Numbered from the stretch's first letter, positions 1 to 11,331 are shown. The stretch: 64,000 nt of DNA from Bifiguratus adelaidae (GCA_002261195.1 MVBO01000001.1:632051-696050), one strand, 5' to 3'. The notes: a model not told the origin generated them from the sequence alone. Program-made: numbers and translations.

Positions 1-356
1 ACAGTACAATTCTTGCTCCTCACGGTCTTCACACCACTAACGACTTTTGCCCTCCCTAACCTTATGTTGGTATCGTCACACTGCTCGATGGTGGCTCTGA
101 AATGACCGAAATTGGAAGAGAACGCGCAACGCGTTTAATTTTCTCGCGTGCATTCACATTTTTAACCACGACTTGAAGGTTGACATTGACTAGCATGACC
201 GCCAAAGCACAAGACTATACGCCACGTAGTATGACGGCAGGTGCACGTAATGTGCTTCGGTCGAATGACTCTGCCAGTTTGTGGAATTGTACGCTCTCAC
301 CAGGTATAAGCGCGCGCTAGTCAGACCATGATCGCGACAAGAGCTCATGCCAGACC
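1..356. other. Left-edge intergenic stretch, likely promoter of the SANT gene
   Basis: I see no credible coding region here on either strand. The short open frame running leftwards across 190-402 has no recognisable composition and overlaps the start of the SANT-domain gene. An ACGCGT box (MluI cell-cycle box type) sits at 129-134, about 220 bases before the start codon at 357, and a GCGCGC-like run lies next to it. Whether these boxes act is unknown. Confidence 0.5.
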
Positions 357-1450
357 ATGACAGGGTGGACCGAAGAAGAAAGTGAAATATTACGCAAGGC
401 ACTCATGCTGTTTGGTGTCGGCAACTGGGCCAAGATTATAGAGAGCAACTGTCTGCCTGGGAAAACGAATGCTCAAATGAACTTGCAGTTGCAGCGACTG
501 CTGGGTCAGCAAAGTACAGCTGGTAGGCTTGCAGTACGAGAATACGGAAAAGGCATATACTCAAGAATTCAGAGTTTGCCGGTCTTCATATCGATCCAAA
601 AGTGATAGGAGAACGCAACTCCAAAATCCAAGGACCAGGTATCAAGAGAAAGAACAATACTATCGTAAATACCGGAGGTGAGTTAAGACAAGCAATGGTA
701 GGTACGGTTTACGCTGTACTCATTCTTGCCTTAGCCAAGCTAACGAGGGAGGAGTTAAAGCAAAGACTGTTGAGCAACAAGGAAAAGTAAGGCTTTTGAT
801 TTGTCGGCATCATTACGCTGTTCTCACCGTATGCGCCATAGATATGAGCTACCTAAAGAGGTGTGGTCAGCTATTGAGCTACCCAAGCCAAAGGAGGTGA
901 GTACGCATAAGCTTTACATTCGAGTAGGCCGCTTAATTCAAGCTCCCACACCGATTGATCAACATAGCCTGCCAAACGTAAGTCTGAGAGCGCGTGAGCT
1001 TTCACAAGATCCTTTAACCAATGAATTTATTCATCTCTACAGTTATTGATAGCAAACGCGATGAGCTAGTAAAACTACAAGAGGAGCTAAAGGAGGTACA
1101 AAGTGGGATAGCCGAAATCCGTCGAGTTCACAAGAGTGTCGCGGCAATTCAACTGGAAGAGGTTAGCTGCCTGGGTCATGTCGGATATTGTACTCATCAA
1201 TCTTTAGGAATCATCACATTCAAGAACTCCGTCGCCCGCTCGCGACTCGCCTGTAGACCTATCCGATACCGTAGCCACCCCCTCTTCACCAGCCTCTCCA
1301 TTCTCAATCGATGCCGCAGATTCACCACTTCCTCTCACCGATGTGGCTAACAAGGAGAACAGTCTCAAACGGTTGTCGCCGACGAGCTCGGCCAAAGTGA
1401 GCAGCAAGAAACAACGCACCGAAGACCGGAACAATGCCGATGTCGCTTGA
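357..1450 (+). CDS. SANT/Myb-like domain protein, probable chromatin or transcription factor subunit
   Basis: Seven exons join in phase: 357-522, 573-677, 735-786, 842-896, 968-977, 1043-1161 and 1208-1450, giving 249 residues. Residues about 4-55 form a SANT/Myb-type helical domain, with WTEEE at its start, GNWAKI in the middle and LPGKTNAQMN near its end, followed by the conserved-looking LLGQQSTAEFAG. A charged helical stretch (about 125-168) looks like a short coiled coil. The C-terminal 80 residues are Ser/Pro rich and then basic, as in a disordered nuclear tail. The start is the first ATG in frame and lies four residues before the domain. Exon 5 is a 10-base microexon that is needed to keep phase. 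The exact orthologue is not recognised; a role in chromatin binding is inferred from the SANT fold only. Confidence 0.75.
968..977 (+). other. Predicted 10-base microexon of the SANT gene
   Basis: The exon before it ends at 896 in phase 0 and the exon after it starts at 1043 and needs phase 1. The ten bases CCTGCCAAAC are bounded by CATAG and GTAAGT and supply exactly the missing base of phase, adding Pro-Ala-Lys. A 35-base alternative using an upstream AG gives the wrong phase and a stop. Confidence 0.5.
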
Positions 1451-1679
1451 ACGTAGAAGAACCACACCTGTACAAAATTAAAGTTGCATTGAAGCGCCTA
1501 TTTGACGCAGATCCCAGATAGTGGACTTGCACGATACCAGACAGATTTTCAGACTTTTCTGCTTCATTGGAATAAGTCTACATCAAGTAATTACACGAGC
1601 GTCCCATATCTGGGCCACTTCTTCTCGACTACATCCTGATCCAGTCATTCCATCCCTTCTACAGTCGTTCTTGAAAGCC

Positions 1680-2333
1680 TCATGGATACGCCTTTAGGTC
1701 GATCTCGCGTACTCCATCCTTGTCTACCACTTTGCAATTGAATTCTGGCAAGTTGACAATGAAACGCGTCTTAAGTTCCTGAATGCACTGCTTCATCAAC
1801 GCTACAGCTTGATCGAGATTCATGTCTGGTTGCCAGTACCGATCCATGAGGGAAGTACAGAAATAGGCGCCGTAGCCTTGAGCAGCAAACGGCAGCTCCG
1901 CCATAGAACCTAGATAATCCAGCCAAAACAAAGCTGGTGCCGATGTCTTGGTATCATAACCGCCTATCAACAAGTTGACAGCATACGGATGCTACGATAA
2001 ATCAATGAGCACCAGTGTATCCATCCCTGACGACCTAAAATGACATACCCTGCTACGAAGTGATTCTGCAAGTTCTCGTCGTGTAAAGTTTGCCGCAGCT
2101 TTGGGAGATAGTTCAATGTCATTCCGAATACCGTACAGCCGAACATTACGCTGGATATATTCTGCAAAGTTGACTGTATCGCCTGGTTCACCGGTATAGA
2201 GTAACAGAATATGTGGTGAAAGCGTTCGAGACTTGTCCTCCTTTGACTTCATGACGACGATAGACCGAGCTGCTACCTCATCGGCGGCAAGGAGGGTAAA
2301 ATCCTTGCCTGTTATACCAAACAAGCACTCCAT
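1680..2333 (-). CDS. PRE1: Proteasome core subunit beta type (Pre1 / PSMB2)
   Basis: Two exons, 2333-2049 and 1991-1680, separated by a 57-base intron, give 198 residues, the normal length. The product is a beta ring subunit of the 20S proteasome. Family signatures are the N-terminal [30 protein letters not shown] and [10 protein letters not shown]. Like Pre1/PSMB2 it lacks a propeptide with a catalytic N-terminal threonine, so it is a structural, non-proteolytic subunit. The start at 2333 matches the usual N-terminus; an in-frame ATG at 2429 would add 32 unrelated residues. It is divergent with IPP1; the 183 bases between the starts hold two TGACGTCA sites. Confidence 0.95.
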
Positions 2334-2420
2334 GATGTATATTTGGGATGGAAAGAGACAATGATCGCACGGATGCACGTCAAGGCTTACGCGGCAAATG
2401 TGCCTGTTCTTCGTACTGCG

Positions 2421-2449
2421 TGACGTCAACTCTTTGAATTATGACGTCA
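2421..2449. promoter_or_regulatory. Paired TGACGTCA (CRE/ATF-type) sites in the PRE1-IPP1 shared promoter
   Basis: Two perfect 8-base palindromes TGACGTCA occupy 2421-2428 and 2442-2449, 21 bases apart centre to centre. This is the full-length binding site of ATF/CREB-type bZIP dimers, such as Atf1 in fission yeast. They lie 88 bases upstream of the PRE1 start and 68 bases upstream of the IPP1 start, so one pair could serve both genes. The sites are visible; binding is inferred. Confidence 0.7.
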
Positions 2450-2516
2450 TCAAAATCAGTCCAGGGTCTTCGATCTCGTCGGGCAAGGCTTCCTCTCTTG
2501 TTCTCGCGCATATATC

Positions 2517-3771
2517 ATGTCTGCAGAATATAGCCCTCGTGTTGTTGGTGCTCCCAACACTCTTGAGCATCGTGTCTACTTTGGTTAGTAATTGGATTTG
2601 TCTAACCTTGTGTATCTCCTTCGAAGTGACATGTCCCTAACTTGTCTGGTTGTAGAAAAGAATGGTACCGTGCTGAGTCCTTTTCATGACATTCCCTTGT
2701 ATGCTGATGAGAAGAAGACCATTCTCAACATGATTGTTGAAATTCCTCGTTGGACCAACGCCAAGCTTGAGGTAGTAGTTGCTCATCAGTTCTGGAAGTA
2801 TTTGTGCTGACATCTCGGGATGACCTATAGATCTCCAAGGACGAGCCTTTCAACCCTATTAAGCAAGATATTAAGAAGGGCAAGCTTCGTTTCGTCAGAA
2901 ACTGCTTCCCTCACAAGGGCTATATCTGGAACTATGGTGCTTTCCCTCAGGTAACGTTTTTGAATCTTGATCTAATGGAGCGGTCGATGCTAAATTAGGC
3001 TTTTGTGTTCCCCATCAGACTTGGGAAGATCCTACCGAAGTTCACCCAGAGACTAAGGCACGTGGTGACAATGATCCTCTTGATGTTGTTGAAATCGGCG
3101 AGCAAGTCGGTTACACCGGACAAGTCAAGCAGGTCAAGGTCCTTGGTGTCATGGCGTTGTTGGATGAAGGTGAGACTGACTGGAAGGTCATCACCATCGA
3201 TATCAATGATCCTCTTGCTTCCAAATTGAATGGTGAGTATGCATTGAGCACCGGCAATCTCTGACTGACCGCTCTTTGGTTTTAGACATTGAGGATGTTG
3301 AGCGACACCTCCCTGGTCTCATCCGCGCGACCAACGAATGGTTCCGCATCTACAAAATACCCGATGGCAAGCCCGAGAACCAATTTGCATTTTCTGGCGA
3401 GGCGAGAAACAAGGTGAGTTTGGGCGAAATTTCGAAGCAATGTTTGACTGAAAGCATTTGTTCGTAGAAATACGCTCAAGATGTTGTGACAGAGTGTCAC
3501 GAGGCCTGGAAGCGTTTGATCACCGGTGCTATCCCTCGCTCCAGTGACAAGTATGATATCCAACTGTGAGTATTCTTACTGTCCAGTGTGTAGGATATGG
3601 CATTGTACTCATGTCCTGTCCAGTGCCAACGTCGCCGTCGAGTCCTCACCCTACAGAGTCGGTACTGAAGATGCTACATACCGTGCCATCCCTGCCGCTT
3701 CCAGCCTACCCCCGGCACCCATTGACGCCAGCGTTGACAAGTGGTTCTTCATTTCTGGAACCACCGTCTAA
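2517..3771 (+). CDS. IPP1: Soluble inorganic pyrophosphatase
   Basis: Seven exons (2517-2583, 2656-2771, 2831-2950, 3019-3232, 3286-3413, 3468-3565, 3624-3771) join in phase to 296 residues, close to yeast Ipp1. The enzyme hydrolyses pyrophosphate to phosphate in the cytosol and drives nucleotide and amino-acid activation reactions forward. Family I motifs are clear: [29 protein letters not shown], and the metal-binding signature [12 protein letters not shown] with its three aspartates. The C-terminal part, [20 protein letters not shown], is the eukaryotic ending. The start ATG gives [17 protein letters not shown], which matches the normal N-terminus. Confidence 0.97.
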
Positions 3772-3906
3772 ATAGATCACTTATCTTCTGTTGTAATCTT
3801 CAAGGTTGTTTAAAAAACCACATAAAGCACCTCGTTGTTCTCAACAGTAAACATTGTTGCAACACTTATTTACATGACATGACATCTTACACTACACGAT
3901 GCTCGC

Positions 3907-6511
3907 TCACAGCATTCCTATAATGTATTTCGTCAATCGTGGTCTTTGCACAGCCAGCACAGTCAATTCTTGCAAATAAGGTGCGAATTGATCCTTGTTG
4001 CTCTTCTCGCGCGCCAAATTCCTGAGCACCAAAGCTGCCGTGAGCGGTATACCGGATACTTCAGCCGGATCAATGGAGAGATGAGAGGAGGGGTAAGTGT
4101 TCTTGGACCTTTTGACCACGCCGTTCTCTTTGGCCTTGTCATCCGCAAAATGGGTCTTGAGGTGGGTGACGACACGATTCCGATCAGAGGTGCCTTCTGA
4201 ATATCGATCGCAGTTGATCCAATGGCATTTGTAGGGTTCCGACACATATTTGGGAACGTGGTCATTGAGAATATGACCAAAGAGCGCCGTTCGATCTGGG
4301 AAGCTTTCTTGACATTCCGACCATTGACAGGTGCCTTCGGGAACATTGTTGGCCGCTAAACAAGGCAAATGAGCTAATGACGCCCCTGTTGCCACTTCGA
4401 CTTACTGCTTTTTGGCTTGGAAGCAATTTCTTCGGAGGTTGTTAGACGTATTCCATGAAGGCGCACATTCAGAATCGGTTCACTGTATTCACCGGTAGGA
4501 GACTCCATTTTTGTGATGCCTCTGAAGGCAATCTCAATAACCACCACCAGGTCAGCTGCGCCGAGCAGCTTCATGCCTTCATCGGCAAAGCGCGCATGAT
4601 AAATCTTGTAGATGTCGCCAAGACACATAAAGTTGTCGGCAGAAGAAGTCTCAAAGTTTTGTTTGATCCTTCGAAAACAAACGAATCAACACTCGTAGAT
4701 GAGCAACAAATCAGTCTCCACTCACCAGCCCAGGCAGCGATAAGGTTCCTGAAGTTCTTCATAGTCTGTAAGATCAGGAATAGCCGAGCTACTTGTCGGC
4801 TTCTTCTGGGATGGATCGGCATCCAAGGAAAGTCCTGATTGTGCTTTCAGGAACCCGACGAGTACTCCGACTAGGTCAGCCGGACAGCATGCGATGAGCT
4901 GAGTATTGAAATTGCCATGTAGACTAGAGTACTGATAAAAGTACTCCAGGGTGGCAGCCAAGAGTTCCTCGTCGTTCAGCAGCAATAGTTCGTAAAGTCG
5001 CTGCACCACATTGATGTCTATGTTCGACAACACCTTCTCATTGCCTTCGTTCACGGCAAGGCGCGTCAAAGTCCTGACACTACCGAGAATTAAGGCCCGG
5101 TCGCTGGTGTATAATAGTTCCGACAGGATAACGTATATGTCTTCGTGAGTACTGCGCAGGAGAATCTGCGGACTGATATTTTCGAGCACGTCTAGGCAGT
5201 GTTGCTTAATCTCCATAAAGCGAGACCGAGACGGAAGGCCCAAGCCTGAGATGAGTAACTTTTTCAACTCATCGTTGCTAGCTAATATGCGAACACTAGA
5301 GTCCAGGAAAGAGAAGTTGCGAATGACGTGGAAGACCTGCAACACTCGCTCCAGAGCCTCTTGATAACTCTTGTTGTTGAGCACGTTATATTCGATGTCA
5401 TCGACATCCATTTCCGAGCTGTTTCGATCGGGGAGTCCTGCAGTGTCCAACATTCCATTTGGCATGGCATTTGTTGACCCAACTGCAACAAAAACGTCGA
5501 AAAACTGACGCGCATACTTGACAATGGCGGGCAGCAGACTGGGAATCATGTCGAGATGAAAGTTGTCTGGACATTCGTAGGATAGCTTGACGAGCGAATT
5601 GAATGCCCAGTCCACCTCGTTGGGCAAACCCGATTTCAAGGCTAATAGAATACGATTTTTGTGTCCTCCCTCAATATAGTAGGCTATAGAAGCGTGAGCC
5701 TTCATCAATTCCAAACAAGGTTACGTACCTTCTGCTTTGGACAATTTACCCCGTTGCTGAGCTTGAGCACCTTGAGGAAGCATCATGGACGATCCTGAAG
5801 CAGCCTGCTGCTGATTGGCAAATGTCACCGGCGCAGCGTACGCAGAACCAGATTTTGGCTGGTAAGCCAGTGGGGTTACCGGTCCAGCCGTCGGTGGTGG
5901 CGCTATAGGAGGTTCAGATCAGAATGCGCACATCGATAAAGAGCAACGTTTGCAGCGTACACTTACCTAAAGCAGTGCCAGGTTGTTGTGGTATGAGCAC
6001 TGTGCGAGGAGGCACGGGGGAAGACGCTTTTGATGGTACGTGGCGTGGTTCGTCTTGTTTTGGTGGGACCCATGGTCGGTGCCATACCGTCTCTTCCTCC
6101 CATCCTAGTAGATTACGAGTGTATACACCCTTGAGAATATACGCGCTATTTGTACAAGTCGGCGGAAAGTTGAAGGGATCGCCAACTTGCTTCCAGCCGC
6201 GATTCGCCGTCACCTAGACAAGAAATGTCAGTAGTGAACGCGTGCTGGTGCAATGCATGCCAGCATACCTTCTCATAGCCACCAGCAGCCATCACCGTCT
6301 TCCAAATGAGAAGCAAGTCGAGCCGTTTGCCGCCCAGCACCGGCTCTGGCTGTAATGTCGTTCTACGAAGCAATCGCGCACATCAGCCTCGATACCACAC
6401 CACTTCCGTGTTCAGTGCAACCTACCCATGACGTGCATGAAACTCTCGCAAGTTTGCCATGAACTGCTCATATTCTGGCGTTCGATCTATCGCGTCCAGT
6501 GGTTGCGACAT
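3907..6511 (-). CDS. RSC9: RSC/PBAF chromatin-remodelling subunit, Rsc9/ARID2-like
   Basis: A multi-exon gene with the ARID2/Rsc9 domain order. The N-terminus (MSQPLDAIDRTPEYEQFMANL) and the following exons form an ARID domain, with GGKRLDLLLIWKTVMAAGGY and then GWKQVGDPFNFP. A Pro/Gln/Ala-rich linker leads to a long helical-repeat region (exon 5714-4722 in part) resembling the armadillo-like part of the family. Then comes an RFX-type winged-helix remnant (IYKIYHARFADEG, LVVVIEIAFRGITK). Near the C-terminus are two C2H2-like fingers with CQWSEC and CHWINC followed by HxxxH spacing. The product is expected in an RSC/PBAF-type remodeller in the nucleus. Start 6511 puts ARID at the usual place. 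Internal exon borders between about 5700 and 6430 are approximate. Confidence 0.85.
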
Positions 6512-6676
6512 GCCCAACACACAAAAATTGAGCGAACTTACGAGTTCGACATTAGAGCAAATACTTCCTCCATTAGTAATGATACATGAAGGCACACAGT
6601 GAACAGTAGATATGCACATGCAGTGAAGCAATTCTCTTCGATGACGGGGAGATGTTGTTGATGGGGAGCAACTGTG

Positions 6677-8534
6677 TTAAAATACGGTGCCCAAGACTTC
6701 AAACCATCCAAAGATACTGCCATCTTTCAACGCATAGTCGCGAAACTCTTCAAAGGAGATATAGCCTGGTTTGGTTGGGGTGATGTTGGAGAATGTGCTA
6801 TTGACAATCTCTTCTATGGCTTCGTGAGACATGGTTTCCATGATGGGGTATTTCTCTTGCCACTCCTTGAGGGTTGTTGCTTGTTCGGAATGGTTCCTTG
6901 TTTCGTCGGCGCCGTTTAGTAGGGTATCATTGCTTATTGTAGTGTCATGGGTGTCGTGAGTGTCATCTGCCGTATTGTCACGCTGTCGTTCCACCTGGAA
7001 ATACTCATCCATTCCACTGGCTTGCTTTTCCGGTTCCACTATGGTTGAAGGGTTGGGTTGGTCCGTTGAACCTCTTGCTTGAGCATTTTCCGTCTCGCTT
7101 TCACTGTCCGAGGAGTTCGGGATGCCGCCAGTAAAAGCTGCGCTGACTGGTTGAGAGGCGTTAAACTCGAATCGATCCATCATGTCTTCCTCCATGCCAC
7201 TGACGACGTCTCTCACAAGGTCCATGCTGAGATAGTAATACGCTTTGAGTATACGTGTGACATCGTCTTTGGTGATGTATCCGTCATTATCCAAATCATA
7301 ACCCTGGAAAGCAACTGGACACAGCAATTGAGACACGCGTCCACGAAATTTGAGAAACCAGTGCGAACTCTGACCTTTGATTCTGTCTTCCACGGTACCT
7401 TGGCAAAGGATGCTTAGGCCACATATCATCTCCGAGAAGCTGATATATCCATTGGTGTCTTGATCGTAGAATTTGAAGAGCTGATCAATGATGAGACTTT
7501 GGTGGGAAGCCAGTGGCCCAAGGCAAGTTTTGAAAGTTTCTTTTGTGATCCCAACATTCGGGCCATCGCCGCTATCGGCAGCGGCGTCGTCCAAATCTCC
7601 AGAGGCAAGGCTCTTGAATTCTTCAAAGAGGCCTTCTAATTCATCATCATCGACTATTGCGTATCATTAACAATATGCAGAGCCAGCCGTAATACACTTA
7701 CAAGGTGAGACTTTTTGTAATGCGGCAGATTTTGTGTTGTCGAGGCTTGCGTAAGACATGTTGTCGTCTAAAGGAGAGGATTATCAGACAAATACCTCAA
7801 AACAAAACAAAAGTAACTGACTTTTATAGAATAATGGCAATAGCGCTCTTCGCGGATTGGCCATAGGTGGTATGGGAATACGGATTTTGAGGAAGAGATG
7901 TGTTTGGTTGTGGAAGAATTTGTTGCTCTCGCAGGCTTCACATAGATCAAAGTCATCGCAGTTGACGCATTTGTATCTGACACCACGTATGGGTGATTTG
8001 TTGCACTTGTTGCATGTTATACCACCTGGCTAAACGTAAGCTCTCGGATCAAAAGACATGTACACACCCACTTACGATGCATGTATCCATCTGCGCAGTG
8101 CAGAGTAACGTCAGATGGCTGCAGCAATACCTCATTGACTTACCTTTGACACTTTGCTGCCGCACAAGGGAGTACATCAACGATACAATCTTCTCGCTCT
8201 CGTCGGTCAGCTCATAAAGGAATCCAAGCCTATCCTCGCTCTCGTTTTCACCCGTAGGAGTTGTACTGACCTCGTTGGTCTCTGGCTCCTCAACAATAGG
8301 TACCGCAAGCTCCTCAGGCGCTGGTGTACGCCGCAAGCCTCGCCTTGGTGCTCGTGGACGAGGGTGTGTTGAGGTCCCAAAGTAACTGACAAGACGATTG
8401 CGAATACTCGACGCCAAGAAACTACCCCGAGACCGAAGCAAGGGTACAATCACTATGCCAGCAGCAATACCCAAGACTGCAAATGCAGCCGCAGGCACTC
8501 TCAAACTTCTCTCACCGAGTATCCATACAACCAT
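6677..8534 (-). CDS. Membrane-anchored ZZ zinc finger and EF-hand calcium-binding protein
   Basis: The N-terminal exon (8534-8144) has one hydrophobic segment at residues about 13-33 (VPAAAFAVLGIAAGIVIV) followed by basic residues, so it reads as a signal anchor. A 15-base microexon at 8076-8090 leads in phase into an exon from 8025 carrying a ZZ-type zinc finger: GYMHRGITCNKCNKSPIRGV, then RYKCVNC, DLCEAC and a closing His pair. Two canonical EF-hand loops follow, DQDTNGYISFSE and DLDNDGYITKDD, with all chelating positions filled. A third, degenerate one (PTKPGYISFEEF) lies near the end. A calcium-responsive, membrane-tethered adaptor is inferred; no orthologue is named. It is divergent with the KAT14 gene, with almost no space between the starts. 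Confidence 0.75.
8076..8090 (-). other. 15-base microexon in the ZZ/EF-hand gene
   Basis: The preceding exon ends at 8144 in phase 1 with donor GTAAGT. The fifteen bases lie between acceptor GCGCAG and donor GTAAGT and keep phase 1. The next exon starts at 8025 after CCAG. The result reads GYMHRGITCNKC, which is how a ZZ finger normally begins. Both flanking introns are about 50 bases. Confidence 0.6.
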
Positions 8535-8562
8535 TCGCGAACAATATTCGACACTTTTTTGG

Positions 8563-11331
8563 ATGCGCTCGCTGCCAACGACGTTCCCTTATAGCGTGAG
8601 TGCATGAGAGTCATGCTTGACATGAACTCACGTAGAGTTCCTTGTAGCTAAAGCGTTTGACGTGGAACAGTGACCATACGCGCAATGAGGAGAATGTCTA
8701 TTGCTACTGTGGCAAAGGAGAATCAATGTCAGTTTGGCTGCTGAGGTGGACGCGAAGAAGTTGGCTAACGTGAACTGCAGCAATGAGGCCATGATACAAT
8801 GTCACTCGTGCTGGCAATGGTTCCATGGAGGTAAGACTAAAGAAACCCCCTCTTAACCAGTTACATAGACTTAATTCTATCAAAGGATGTGTGCCATCTT
8901 TGCCGAAGCCGCCGCTGTTTGGCGATGAATTTTACACTTTTGAATGCTCTGTATGCGGCAGTGGTCTAGAGACGTGGGAGCGGAACAATATGAGCTGGTA
9001 ATGTCTAACCGATGAAATGGTCGAGAGCTATTGCCAACATTTTTGTCTAGGTTCAATATTGTCCACCTGATCCTGTACCATTTCATGCGAACTACGGATC
9101 CTTCTCGAGGGCACAAGTATTATCGGTGGAAAGAAGACATTTGTGAATATATCGAGAATAATTGGGAGTATCTTGCTCCGGGCAAGACAAGTAAGTTTAT
9201 ACGTTGTAGAAATTCCCGCTATTAGTGGTGCTCACCTATTTGCAGAGGTGGTAACGTGGACGAATACAATTGCTTCTGTGCTCTCAACGCAACATGCTGT
9301 ATTTCTGTCTGGGTTTGACAAGTTCAAACAGAGCGGATGGTGGACCCTACGAGAGGAGTCACCGCCCCGAAAACGTGAGTGCAATGCATGCATTGCGTTA
9401 TTGAACAGGTAGTCTGAATAATGGTTGCAGAAAACAAGAAGCCTCGCCCGAAACCGTCACTTGCACTATTGCAGGAGCGACCTAACAAAAAGGCTCAAAC
9501 AACTGCTTCAAAGTCATTGAAAAAGGAAGCTAGTCAGAACCAACTCTCAAGGCTGCAGGTAAGTTTTACGCTTCCAACTTTTCTTGTCCATCAACTTACC
9601 AAATGATAGTCGGAGGACTGGGAAATGGGCAGCCCACCGGTGATACCTAGTCTAGATGCGAAGGAACTGAGCGAGACTCGAGGTCTGTCGATGAACGCTC
9701 AATTGGGCATGTTCCTGTCAAACTACGACAATCCGTTTGATACAGTCGCTCTATTTGACGATATCTTTTGGCCAGAAATGGTTCTGGACAAAGACACTAT
9801 GGAGGCCAAACACTACTTATATAGGAAAGTGCAGCGGGCTCGGCGTGCGAAGGAGGTAATACGTGCTCGGTCTCCGTTTGGAACCGTGCAGCTGACCTCT
9901 CCTTTCTCGTAGAATGCTATCGTCAAGTCTGAGCCTGAAGATGGCATGTTCAGTTCAGCATTTCCCGCAATCGCGGACAGAGTTGTTGGGGAGATGAGTT
10001 CGACCGAAGAAGCACAGCCTTCTCCGCCAGACAACCACGTGTACAAGGTCCATGCGACGGCGAAAATCATGTCGCCGTACGACGAATGGGATCTGCTACA
10101 GAAACTCGAAAATACCAATGCATCACTTCCCGCTTCCATCAAAACATTCAAGCGCAAACTTCAGCTTCGAAGGGCAAGTGTCTCATTGTCTCAAATCGCT
10201 TGAACTCATCTATAGTCGAATCCAGGTCAAGAGAGCGTTGGGTCTTGCGCTTTTTAACATTGACGACTTTCTGAACAAGCAACTCAATTCTTCACGGCCG
10301 ATGGAACCGATAAAGGCTAGTGATGTATTTTCAGAGCTAGCCGATGGTGCGGATCCATTGCAGCTGTCTCAACCAAAGAAACCTCAGCTGTCACCTGAAG
10401 AATATAGGGAAAAGCTCGCAGCCATCGAGACGACACCTTGGACGAGATCATTTGTCTTCCGCCTCTATGGCTCACTCGACGGCAGATCAATGACTTCCAG
10501 TGAACCTTGGACTGCGTCTTGGCGAGGTCGGAAGCTACGGCCTTTTATTTGGCGGAACCCCGACTGCTCGTCGGAGCACTTACGACTCCTGGACGATATC
10601 AAAGCCGCGTATCGGGCCAGGGAACAACGATTGCAAAGTATCCCTTCTGTAGCCGATGAGATATCTCATGGACCAATCGATTACGTCCATTTTCAAAAGC
10701 AGCATCGGGTAGCTGTGAATGAGTTGCTCTGTCGCATTTTTTGGCCTGGCATTGACGGTGAGCTGTGGGCTGTTTGCACATGTTGCTACGGAGACTGATT
10801 TGTACGAGTCTCTGAGAGTTTAGACTACCCAGATTACAGTGTGGTCGCTTTGTACAAGTGTATCGTGATAGGGTGCGCCTTCATGACGCCTGCTGCATAT
10901 ATCACTTTTCTAGCTGTAGCGCCAGGCTGGGAGGGTGCAGGTGTTGGACAGTAAGTACATCATGTGAATTGCGCTCGCAGGTTATTATTCATTTGACATA
11001 CTTTGCTTGTAGGTTCATGTTATATCATTTGATTCAGGTATGAATCAATGCGCCACGGCATGTTAGAGGTAAACGCAATTGGCTAACCGCTTGCTCTAGA
11101 CTTCACCTGGCAAAGATATCAGTCTTCATGTGTCGGCCAATAATCCTGCCATGGTAAGTCGTGAAGGTCGCCAGATCAACAAGAGAAAGACTCAATACCC
11201 GCTTATCCTAGATCCTCTATCAAAAGTTTGGCTTCAAACCAGAAGAATTTATCGTCAATTTCTATGACAAGTATCTCCCTCCTCAAAGCACAGCATGTAA
11301 AAATGCCTTTCTGATGAGATTACGGCATTAA
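8563..11331 (+). CDS. KAT14: KAT14/ATAC2 (CSRP2BP)-like histone acetyltransferase
   Basis: The protein has the KAT14 order of parts. A PHD-like zinc module comes first (VYCYCGKG, QCHSCWQWFHGGC, FECSVCGS), then a winged-helix-like block with YYRWKEDICEYIENNW and GWWTLREESPP. A long variable linker follows. Next are the conserved IFWPGID / SLDYPDYSVVALYK blocks and a GNAT acetyltransferase domain: WEGAGVGQFMLYHLIQ for acetyl-CoA binding, then LHVSANNPAM, YQKFGF and a final KNAFLMRLRH. In animals KAT14 is a subunit of the ATAC complex, which acetylates histones H3 and H4. The C-terminus and stop at 11331 are firm. The start is not: an ATG at 8563 with an in-phase 33-base first exon (8563-8595) joined to 8648 is my best reading, and it leaves only 28 bases to the divergent neighbour. 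Confidence 0.85.

Noticed and set aside
2390-2399. Possible PACE (Rpn4) element upstream of PRE1
   Set aside because: CGCGGCAAA differs from GGTGGCAAA at two of nine positions; too weak to call next to the strong CRE pair.
8049-8144. Read-through of the first ZZ/EF-hand exon past 8144
   Set aside because: Gives a stop after a non-conserved stretch; splicing at GTAAGT to the microexon restores a proper zinc finger.
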